The translations under genes and the position numbers were made by a program. A stretch of 64,000 nucleotides of DNA. It comes from Ulota crispa (lineage: Eukaryota > Streptophyta > Bryopsida > Orthotrichales > Orthotrichaceae). The notes under the pieces are model-generated. The model worked only from the letters and a program-made list of their open reading frames with translations. It was not told where the DNA came from and made no database searches. Shown here one piece after another: positions 36,541 to 45,865 of this stretch (position 1 is its first letter; the number at the start of each line of letters is the position of its first letter). The stretch lies in NCBI GenBank assembly GCA_963920765.1, contig OY987250.1:6944001-7008000 (forward strand), in the 5' to 3' direction.

Positions 36541-36923
36541 AGGGACAAACTAGGGAGACACCCCAGTTGCTAGGGAGACACCCCCTATAGCCCAACCTAT
36601 TAAATATGAGATTATTGTTACGTCAAAATAAGAAATAAAATCAAAACAATATTTTAGCGCACATATGCATCTGCAAGCGTTGCAAACATAGAACAAATAT
36701 GTCTCATTTGTGACATGGTCAAGAGTTTAATTTACAAATGAGAGGAATGACTAGTTTTAACTCTTGACCATGTCACAAATGAGACATATTTGTTCTATGT
36801 TTGCAATGCTTGCAAGTGCAAATGTGCGCTAAAACCTTGATTTTATTTTATTTCTTATTTCAATGTAACATTAATCTCAAATTTAATAGGTTGGGCTATA
36901 GGGTGTCTTCCTAGTCTGTCCCT
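36541..36923. mobile_element. Foldback element E2 (383 bp)
   Basis: Ends AGGGACAAACTAGGGAGACA and TCTTCCTAGTCTGTCCCT are inverted repeats. The interior is a long palindrome (CATTTGTGACATGGTCAAGA against TCTTGACCATGTCACAAATG) centred near 36750. It is the better preserved copy of the element at 9792. Confidence 0.8.
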
Positions 36924-38201
36924 AAAAAAATTCAAAACTTAAAACTTTTCAAAAACTCAAATATTGAATAAACTAGATTTGGTAAAATTTCTATTGCTTG
37001 TTAAAAAATCCTCAAAGCTTACAATACGCTACACCATAATGCATTTTTACTACTCAACTGGCAATGTTGGACCCTTTTGTGAACATTGTGCATGCAAAAG
37101 CTATTCATATGGATACATTCAACTACATTATCTATGTCCCTCCATAACATTGAATGAAAAATAGTGTAATTCTGCTATCCATAAGAGTATTTAGTCATTC
37201 AAAAGTCACAAAATGGCCTCAACAACGCTATAGGGTTAAGAGATTGAATTTGGAAATTCAATCTTTAGGTTATCTATTCCAAATTAAGGGCTTGCAATGC
37301 TTTCTATTTTTCTCCAAAATCTTTGTAATGATTTATTAATTGTAAATGATTGTTCATGGACTTTGGATAGTCTCTCAATAGTTAACTACGTCATATTTTA
37401 CAATTACTCCCAACTTTGGAGAAAATGTCTTTTAAATCATGGCTCCAATTTTCTTGTATTTTTTTGCGTTTGATCTAATATTTCATTATTTGGCATTCAA
37501 AAATCTCTAAACACTTTTTGTCTAGAGAAGTTTGAAATGATCACAAACAAGCATAAAGCGTCCACGGCATGTCTTTGCCCGTGACTCCTACAATCAAGAG
37601 GTATTTGTAAGATCTTTGACAAGCTATTGTAAACAATAAATATCCTATAAATTTAGATTTTTTTTCATTATGTGCACCTTTTTCTTGACCATATTGATCA
37701 ACTATAAGATCCACTATACACTCAAGTTCAAAGGTTGTGAACAAAAGGTGACAACTAAAGAGAGCTTAGAAAACAAGAAGACTGTTGAAGTTACCTTTGC
37801 ACCGAAAAATTCGAGTCTAAGGAATGTCACAAAGTACACTAACATGTTTAATTTTTGTAGCAATAAAAAACACACGAAGATTTCAATCTTTGTTAATAAT
37901 TGTTAAACCCATTTTTTGGCGAGCTAGAGGTAGATTCTAACAACTTCTTGTGCCAGACTGCTCTTCGAAAAACAATTCTACTTCTAAATGCTTTTGATGC
38001 TTTCCTATTTCAAAAAGCACTACTGTAAACCATTAGTATATGTATTCTTAAGCAATTTCACCTGTGTTTCGTCCTTCAAACCCCCCATATCTGTTGTTTA
38101 GGAATCAACTGATATACAATATAGATATGCAAAAGGGAACCCAGAATTGCTTGATTTATAACGAGCCAAAAATAAATAAATTAGCATCCTGTTCTAAGAA
38201 A
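36924..38201. other. No gene recognised; FES1 3' flank
   Basis: A+T-rich. Short plus-strand open frames (36964-37906) lack a family signature. The segment next to 38202 is the likely 3' UTR of FES1. Confidence 0.4.
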
Positions 38202-41200
38202 TCACTTCTGCGGTTGTTCTTGTAGGATTTGCCAGAGAATGTTGACCAGATTCTGCTCATCTCTCACAGCTGCAAGGTCTTCCTGATTCAAGCCCTTCAT
38301 TTCCTCTACTCTCCTCCTGACAACGTTCTTCAGTTGAGCAGTGTCATCGAACTTCCTTGAGCTCTTACTTTCTCCATGACGAAGAATCTCCACTAAAGCT
38401 TGCAAAGCAGCTTGCCGCACATCCAGATCTCCGCTGTTCGCCAAGCTCGTCAACGACGCAACAAATCCTAGTTGACTTGCTACATTATGATCCTTTGGAT
38501 TTGCTTGAAGAAGATACTGCATTACCTGCAGAGCTTTCCTGCATTGCCAAGTGCGAAAGTCTCCATCAGCAAAAAGAAAAGCATAAGACAGAAAGGCATA
38601 AGGTAGGAGGGTCATAAACCGACCATCTAAGCGCTGAAACTGAAATTTGGGGAGGCTAAACTTCTTGAAATGTTTTTCAATAAAATTTCCTTGAAAGTCA
38701 AGAGGAATTGGCATCTAGCCCAAGTTGTTTCATATTTGTTGGAGCTTTGTGGAATTAGTTATGAAAATTTGAAGTTGAAGTGACATAGGGCTCTAAAACC
38801 GTCCACCTCCTCAAATGTACATTTCTTGTACATTGTTGAAGGCTATGAAAAACAGCATGTACGAACGGAGTACATTTGAGAAGGTGGACGGTTTTAGAGT
38901 CTGAGCAGAATATGAACCTCCTACCCTAGTAACTAACCAATCCAAAAAAAGAAAAAAACAAAACAAAAGAAAAAACTTAAAATTCACGAAATCAAAACCA
39001 TTGGAACTTCTGCAATTTCTGCAGTGTCTAACCATGGTGACAACGATCATATGCTTTTTTTTATCATTGGAAAGTGAGAGCTATATACCTCTGAAATCTG
39101 GGGTCCTCGGATGCAATAGCGTCTCGTAATCCCGCATAGCCATTAGACAGCCTAAAGGCATCAGTCGCCAATTTGTTATGCCTGATTAAAGCTGTCATAT
39201 ATAAAACAACCAAAGTCAGAATGTTTCAAGAATCATTCCAAATGTACCTATATAAAGACAAAGAAATCATGCCCTACATTCTTGAATGATTGAAATATGT
39301 TTTGGAGTCAACATAATCAACTCGTAGCTTCCAAAAAGAAATTTGCTATTTATTAACTTGAATTTAAGGGTCAAACCTCAAGACCTCAATAAATTCACAA
39401 CCTGAAATTTTTGAAGGTTATTTTTTTTCTTCTCAACGTAAACAAAGAAAGCAGAGGTGATATATGCTAACTTACATGAGATGGCACCCAGAGCCTTCGT
39501 TCGCACTTTGATGTCCTCGTCAGAATAAAAAGGCACCAACAACGTCTCCAAACCATTACAATCCATCACTTGCTCCTGGCTTTTTGGATTATTCTGTACA
39601 ATAGTGCTCACAACTTCTGCTGCCCGAGCCCTTATCCCAGCATTTGGATTCTTCAGATAATTCAGCAACGGCACCAAACCTCCAATTGCGTACAAATCTG
39701 CAACAAAGTCCACATCAGAGCAAGATCACTTCCAAGATGTCAATCCAACGGCACCACTCAAAAGCATTGCAAAATATATAAAAGAAAACTAAGCACTCAA
39801 AAAATCAAAAGATTATAAAGATGCACTTACAGCAGATTCATTGGCAAGTTTAGGAATAAGATAACCACAATAGAATGACCTAAGTTTATAGAACCTGCAT
39901 AGTTTTAAGTGAAAATATCATACCGTTGGCCATGTCGATGGATTCAACGTGTTCCTGAAGCTCCTCCAACATACCTGTTTAGACAAACAAGCACAATTTG
40001 CATCACAACATCTCTCTTTAATATGTAGGTCAAATTATAAAGACTCTGAAATGAACAGATTTTCGACCGTTTATAAATCTATAGATTTTGTCAGATATGA
40101 ATTCTTTTCATTCTAGGTATAAGGTATAACCATCATTGTACCCATAACCATCACCTCTAAAATCTTGGAAAATCTGTGGAAGTGAATAGATGTAATTACA
40201 AGGATGTACAACATGTGAACATGAAACCTTAGTGTTGATATTAGGTGCCTTTGCAGCCGGCTCTTTAAAACTTCACAACTTATTCTCACAATATCCAAAT
40301 AATACATTCGGAAGTGCAAACTCATCATTTTTCTCTTGCTAATAGGATTCTATAGTTCGTTAGATGTTTATTAATAATCATCATGTTCAAAACCCTTAAT
40401 TTGACGGTTATGGGTGCTGCTACCTTAGGTGAATTTTTATGAACTACAATACCCTAGAAGCCTACTTAAGATTGTAATTCAAAGTATTGCTAAATGTACA
40501 GTAAAAGACAACAAACAAAGTAGTAATAGGAATTGCACGAATGTTGTAACTAGTTTGATGACAATCCTCTATAAGAATATAGAATGTGCGAGCTCACTCC
40601 TCTCCAATTGCCTTTTGTATCGAGTATCTCAGTTTAAAAGTATCGGTTAAAACTATGCAGGTTCAACTCCACAAAATTTCAATGCAAAAATCACATTTCT
40701 CACAGAAACCCTAAACCTAGCCACTCCTGAATCCTTGCACAACGACTGCACAGTAAGTTAATCAGACGAATTTAACGCTCTTCAACAATCGAAAACCAAA
40801 TCGGAAATGCAAAAACCATACCTTCGATTTCTTCTACAGAGATGTCCTGGGCCTGAAGCACCTCAGGGGGTAGATTCATCATCATCGAAATCTCTTTCAT
40901 TCGCTTCACCACGTCCACGGTCTGCTCTTGCATGGCTTCGGAGAAGAATTGCCTATCCTGCTCACTGTCACAAATGGCCAAAACGGCAAAATAAGCACTT
41001 AATCCCCGAAGAATACCATCTAAAACCCTAAATATTCTCAATCCGCGACCTATTTTCATTTAATTCAAGAGATCTTCAGACATGAAATTTTACCTCGTTG
41101 AACTTTCCTTTACTTAAGCTTCAACCGCAAAAGTCGCAAGTACAACTCAATTGAGACGACAGATCACAAAAACAGAAAGACATTTATAATACCTGAGTTG

Positions 41201-41278
41201 CCGAGGAGGCTGTGTACCATCGCTGTGAGCAATACTCCATTTCAACAGACCATTCCAGTCTGGCCCGGATCCGTCCAT
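38202..41278 (-). CDS. FES1: Hsp70 nucleotide exchange factor FES1 (HspBP1-like), 6 exons, 313 aa
   Basis: FES1 proteins bind the Hsp70 ATPase domain through Armadillo-like repeats and speed nucleotide release; plant FES1A supports heat tolerance by keeping cytosolic Hsp70 functional. Exons on the minus strand: 41278-41193, 40964-40822, 39974-39924, 39697-39476, 39191-39089, 38538-38202; GT-AG junctions join in phase. The N-terminus MDGSGPDWNGLLKWSIAHSD is the plant FES1 start, followed by LSEQDRQFF and VDVVKRMKEI. Then come the repeat segments IGGLVPLLNYLKNPNAGIRA, AAEVVSTIVQNNPKSQEQV, VRTKALGAISSLIRHN, NGYAGLRDAI and FQRKALQVMQYLLQANPKD. The C-terminus ends ...LWQILQEQPQK without the long Pro-rich tail I recall for angiosperm FES1A, so it is nearer the shorter plant members. 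Intron 2 (39975-40821) contains MITE C2. A heat-shock element lies 215-232 bp upstream of the ATG. Confidence 0.93.
38785..38905. repeat. Small inverted repeat in FES1 intron 5
   Basis: GGCTCTAAAACCGTCCACCT and TCAAATGTACATTTC at 38790-38825 are mirrored by GTACATTTGAGAAGGTGGAC and GGTTTTAGAGTCTGAG at 38870-38904, a stem of about 34 bp. Confidence 0.6.
40113..40430. repeat. MITE C2 inside FES1 intron 2
   Basis: Ends: left GTATAACCATCATTGTACCC plus ATAACC, right GACGGTTATGGGTGCTGC plus TACCTTAGG. Interior closely matches C1 at 19691 (ACAACATGTGAACATGAAAC, TTCACAACTTATTCTCAC), in the same orientation. Confidence 0.65.
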
Positions 41279-41492
41279 AGCTTCGAAAACCCCTGAACAA
41301 TAACACTCAAAGTTTCTCTACCTCCGAAAATTTGCAAAACTTAAAAGATTCGACAGTCTTGAACTCGAAATAACTGCAGACAATGCAACAATAAACGTAG
41401 AAATCCTATGTTGGATTTTGCAATGACTGATAATCAATGGAAATTGGGCGGCACAACGTCGTCTAGATGAAGAAGATGGAAGCTGCGAGAAG

Positions 41493-41510
41493 GTCTTGAA
41501 GGTTCTAGAA
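41493..41510 (-). promoter_or_regulatory. Heat-shock element (HSF-binding site) upstream of FES1
   Basis: Read on the minus strand towards FES1: TTC-ta-GAA-cc-TTC-aa-GAC, three perfect nGAAn/nTTCn units in strict 5-bp alternation plus a fourth with one mismatch. Known HSF sites need at least three such units. Its position 215-232 bp before the FES1 ATG fits heat induction of this co-chaperone. Confidence 0.6.
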
Positions 41511-41519
41511 TGGATATAA

Positions 41520-41868
41520 AATTTCCACGTGGCGCATTTCGGACGAAATAATATGTATTTCCCTATTATCACATCGTATGTGCTGGTGGCTAGGCTGTGT
41601 GATATTAAAGAGGTGAATGAAAATAATCATCCATCCCTCTTGCGTGAATTGGATGAAAAAAGAACTTCAAGCTGCTTCCAGAAGGAAAGTAACATTTCCA
41701 CGTGGCACTTTCCGGACAAAATGTAATACTCCGAGTATATATTTCCATACTATCATATCTCCTCTGATGGTGCGTACGCTATGTGACATTAAAGAAGCAG
41801 ATGAAATCATTCATCCATCCATCTTCCGAGAGTTGGATGGAAAAAGAAAGTTAAACCTGCTGCTGTAG
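41520..41868. repeat. 173-bp tandem duplication with two G-boxes
   Basis: Two head-to-tail diverged copies beginning ATTTCCACGTGGC (41521 and 41694). Each has the palindrome CCACGTGG (41525-41532, 41698-41705), then TTTCCGGAC-like, TATTTCC, TATCA, GTGATATTAAAGA-like and ATCATCCATCC words. CACGTG is the binding core for bZIP and bHLH factors. Confidence 0.8.
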
Positions 41869-41972
41869 CTCCGCGATGTCTCATACTCCGTATAACTTGA
41901 AGCCTGATTTGCCTACCGCTTGATTCATCAGGAAAGCAGGAGTTTCTGAAATCGCTTGTCGCGTTCGAAATC

Positions 41973-44900
41973 ATGGTACGTTGTTGCATTGTGCTTTTCC
42001 TTCAGAAGTTTTTATCAATCACGGTGATTTTGGTTCTAGGTTTTGGTGTGTTTGTGTTGTTACGTATGGCCGTGGATTGAAAGGATTTTAGGTTTTTCTA
42101 ATCTCCTGTAGAAGGAAATGAGCAGTTAGCGTGTTTCTGTAGGCGATTACAATTTTTTTTCTCTTTCCGACACGGAATCTTTTGTGGTGGAGGATTAGGG
42201 TTTGGGCCTTTGTGCACAAACATTGATATTCATATTGTGGCGTGTTTGTGCGCAGGCAACGTTAGCGGACTCCTTCTTGGCGGACTTGGAGGATTTATCT
42301 GATGACGAAAATCACGATGAGGTATAATTTCTGCTTCTTCTACTCATGCTGTGTTGCTTTTTTTTTTTCCTTCCGCAATCTGTAAGGAGGAACGTCTTTT
42401 TTGTGGAAAAATATAATCAACACTTGCAGGTGCCAGTAATATTGAACTTACGGATTGTGTTTTGATTATGCCTTTGCTTGATACACTCGTTAAGTCTTTG
42501 GTACTTTAGTAACTGAACGAACGTTTTCGTGAGGATTCTACTAAAATCTCTGCCTGATTTTTGTCACAGAGAGTCGTATAGGGTTTACACCAAAGAGCTA
42601 GTTCAATATTAGGGTTTGTAGCATTTTCTGTTCCTAGTTTGTCTAAGACTAAGCACTTGATCCTTCGTTAATCCCTAAGTGCGCATAGAAAAATCAGAAA
42701 CTCCGCTTTGAAATTAACTCTAAGGTTGTTGAGAATCTGAGGATTTAGGAATTAAACCCTTAAACGACCAAGCAACCATAGGACATAGTATGTACGCTGA
42801 ACTGACATTTGCTACCAGCAAAAAGTTTTAATTTGGGATATTGACTACCTCCCTAGAACAGCATTGATCTATATTCTAACTTTTTTGTTGATCTCAAATG
42901 TAATAAAGGTGTGGATGCACTCCAAATACAAGAAAAATACATTGTATTGTACTGCATAGTACGGGCTGCTCAGACGTTTAAAGGTTAAGCTAGAGTTGTA
43001 TTTGTTTCTCCTTAAAGTAGCTCACTGGTAGGCCGTCTCGTTTCTCTTACTTTGCTTAACCCCCTGAAGTGCCCTTGGTCTCAAGAGGTACGGTACCAAA
43101 TATGGGCACAACCAATATTCAGAAGTTTGAATCAGCTGGAAATTAAGTGTTACAACCATACATATTGAAGGGTTGTATGATGGTGGGTGCATAAAAAATT
43201 TGGAAAACCCCTAGAGCAGCTCAAAGGGCTTTCGGGCCGTGGTTAACCCCCCAAGGACCAAGCAGAGCCCCCCGTAGTAAGCAGTACAATACGGGGTATT
43301 TTTCTTGTATTTAGAATGCATCCACACCTTTATTATATTTGAGATCAGCAAAGAAGTTAGAATATAGATCAATGCTGTTCTAGTGAGGTAGTCAAGATCC
43401 CAAATTAAAACTTTTTGTTGGTAGCAAATGCCAGTTATACAGCAGCGTACATACTATGTACTATGGTTGCGTGGTCCTTTAAGGGTTAATGACGAATGAA
43501 ATACGGTACAAGTATACATGTTGAGTCTTGTTGTATCCACTAGAGCTAAGCAGTTGCAGGTACTAAGAATCCAAGTTTTGAGACGGATTGACAATCTTCA
43601 AACTGTGCTAATTCAGGCCCTTGGGGTTAGCAGGAGGTTGCCGAAGGCGCAGAAGAGGCTGCCGATGGAGACGACGAGATGGCCGAGGCCGCCATCCTCA
43701 ACTATGACGATTTGGACAGCGTCGCCAAGCTACAAAAGAGTCAACGTTTTCATGATATCATGAAGGTACGTTGTTTTTTCGTGGACTTTCACGTGTACAC
43801 TGGTTACATGTTTCTATTGGAATTCCTTGTTGTTGCTCGTTTTATCTGTTGCATTCTGTACTACTTTTCAACGCTTTTGTGATGTTTGTGACATTTCTGA
43901 TTGTTGCTGTTTGGTCAGTGCAGAAGGTGGATGACGCGATGGCGAATGGTGCTGATACAACCTTCAAAGGAGTGGTGGTGGAGGATGACCCGGAGTACCA
44001 GCTCATTGTAGATTGTAACGCACTTTCTGTGGACATCGACAATGAGATTACTATCATTCACAACTTCATTCGAGACAAGTACCGTGCCAAGTTTCCGGAG
44101 CTTGAATCCCTGGTGCTGCATCCTATTGATTATTCACGTCTAGTGAAGCAAATTGGGAATGAGATGGATCTTACGTTAGTTGACTTGGAGGGGCTCTTAC
44201 CGTCCGCCACAATCATGGTGGTGTCTGTTACAGCATCTACCACAAGTGGGAAGCCTCTGTCCGAGGAGAATCTTCAGAAGACCATTGATGCTTGTGACCG
44301 AGCCCTTGCTCTTGATGAAGCGAAGAAGAAAGTGCTGGAGTTTGTGGAGAGTAGGATGGGTTACATTGCACCGAATCTGTCTGCTGTTGTTGGGAGCACT
44401 GTTGCTGCAAAGCTGATGGGTGCGGCAGGTGGTCTTGCTGCGCTTTCCAAAATGCCCGCTTGCAATGTACAGATCCTCGGTGCGAAGAGGAAGAACCTGG
44501 CCGGATTCTCAACGGCAACGCAACTACCACACACAGGTTTTGTGTTTCAGACTGAAATTGTGCAAAGCACCCCTCCTCCTCTTCGAATGAAGGCTTGCCG
44601 TCAAGTTGCAGGGAAGTGCACGCTGGCTGTTCGGGTTGATTATACCAGAGGTGACCTTTCCGCGAAAATTGGACAGGAGTTCCGGGAAGAGATTCGGAAA
44701 AAGATTGAAAAGTGGCAAGAACCTCCCCCTCCCAAACAACCCAAACCTCTTCCGGTTCCAGACAGTGATCCGAAGAAGAAAAGAGGTGGTCGTCGTCTCA
44801 GGAAGATGAAGGAGAGGTTTGCTGCTGATCCTGTTCGCTCTATTTTCTTCACGAGTGTTGCTGACTTGGTTTATGGATAGCTTTTTTTGTAAATGTTTAC

Positions 44901-45865
44901 TTGGTTTTCTTGTGCTGCCTAGCTGGTGGTATTTTATGGAAATTTTTGTACAGTACTGCAAGCATGAAGCTGATGGTCAACTCTTGTGGTCTTCACAGGT
45001 ATGCTTTGACTGACATGCGCAAACTTGCAAATCGGATGAAATTTGGTACACCGGAGGAGAGCTCACTCGGTAAGTTTTCATACGTGGTCTTTCCTTCACT
45101 TTTTTTGCTATTAATATATGTTTGCAGTGCTTTTCTTGGGTGTTGATGACTAAGTTTTGATGGCGTTGTGTGCAGGGGATGGACTGGGAGAAGGTTATGG
45201 AATGCTTGGACAGGCTGGCAGTGGCAAACTGCGAGTCTCTATTGGTCAGAGCAAGCTTGCTGCAAAGGTTGCGAAGAAGTAAGTGCTGCGTTTATCTCAT
45301 TTTCTGACATAGTAAATGCTAGCAATGGTCCAAACATACTTCTGTTCATCCAACAGGTGCTTGACACTGGCTTTTTTTTCACCTTTTTCATTTGCCAACT
45401 ACCTGGTTTTGTGCAAGATCGGCTTTGTGGATCGTAACTAGTTTCCGTTCTGAGACTTTTTTTCTTTGCAGATTCAAGGAGAAACATTATGGCAGCAGTG
45501 GTGCCACTTCGGGCCTTTCTTCAAGTCTTGCATTTACACCTGTTCAGGTTTGTTCAGAGTCTTTGCTGGCTGATCTAGAGTTTTTCTTTGCTTTGGATCG
45601 TGTTTATCAAATTCTGCTGGGTGTGCCCATTGTCTGAATAAAGCGCATTTCCATATATGACACTGACTTACGGACATTTCCTCTCCTTTTAATACTTTTT
45701 GTAAATTTTCGTAGTTTATTTATTAAAACTGTTGTTGTGTTGTGGATGCAGGGTATTGAGCTGAGCAATCCTCAAGCACAGGCAGGCTTGTTAGGGAGCG
45801 GCACTCAAAGCACCTACTTTTCAGAAACGGGAACATTTTCAAAGATTAAAAAGCCAACCTTTTGA
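41973..45865 (+). CDS. PRP31: U4/U6 snRNP protein PRP31 (8 exons, 485 aa)
   Basis: PRP31 binds the U4 snRNA 5' stem-loop together with the 15.5K protein and holds the U4/U6.U5 tri-snRNP together during splicing. Exons: 41973-41975, 42256-42321, 43634-43765, 43924-44816, 44999-45069, 45176-45278, 45472-45547, 45752-45865. The first coding exon contributes only the ATG, which is followed directly by GTACGT; the next exon continues ATLADSFLADLEDLS. Residues about 88-150 are the NOSIC region (NFIRDKYRAKFPELESLV) and about 210-330 the Nop domain (IAPNLSAVVGS, MPACNVQILGAKRKNLAGFS). A basic cluster KKKRGGRRLRKMKER (351-365) follows, then TDMRKLANRM, GDGLGEGYGMLGQAGSG, LAFTPVQGIEL and the conserved tail TQSTYFSETGTFSKIKK. 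Length equals my memory of Arabidopsis PRP31 (485). Intron 2 (1312 bp) is enlarged by TTAA elements. Confidence 0.96.
42752..42988 (+). mobile_element. TTAA element P3 in PRP31 intron 2
   Basis: Left TTAAACCCTTAAACGACCAA, right CAGACGTTTAAAGGTTAA. Interior ACATAGTATGTACGCTGAAC, TTTGCTACCAGCAAAAAG, AGAACAGCATTGATCTATAT is nearly that of P2 and P4. Confidence 0.82.
43056..43246. mobile_element. Possible TTAA element P5 (191 bp) between P3 and P4
   Basis: Starts TTAACCCCCTGAAGTGCCCT and ends GGGCCGTGGTTAA at the TTAA that also begins P4. The two ends match only weakly, so this may be a separate small element or plain intron sequence bounded by TTAA. Confidence 0.35.
43243..43489 (-). mobile_element. 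TTAA element P4 in PRP31 intron 2, inverted relative to P3
   Basis: Left TTAACCCCCCAAGGACCAAG, right GTGGTCCTTTAAGGGTTAA. Interior is the reverse complement of P3 (ATATAGATCAATGCTGTTCT, CTTTTTGTTGGTAGCAAATG, GTACATACTATGTACTATGG). Confidence 0.85.

Larger units (their letters stand above)
41279..41972. promoter_or_regulatory. Shared intergenic region between FES1 (-) and PRP31 (+)
   Basis: The start codons of the two divergent genes are 694 bp apart, and both 5' UTRs and promoters must lie here unless one has a distant upstream exon. It contains the heat-shock element at 41493-41510 and a 173-bp tandem duplication with two G-boxes (41520-41868). That the two genes share regulation is inference. 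Confidence 0.6.

Noticed and set aside
44817..44880. PRP31 ending at the in-frame stop at 44878-44880
   Set aside because: That would be intron read-through. Splicing at 44816 to 44999 restores the conserved KMKERYALTDMRKLANRM sequence and the rest of the protein.
44524..44961. 145-codon minus-strand open frame in PRP31
   Set aside because: Antisense shadow of PRP31 exon 4, which encodes the conserved Nop domain.
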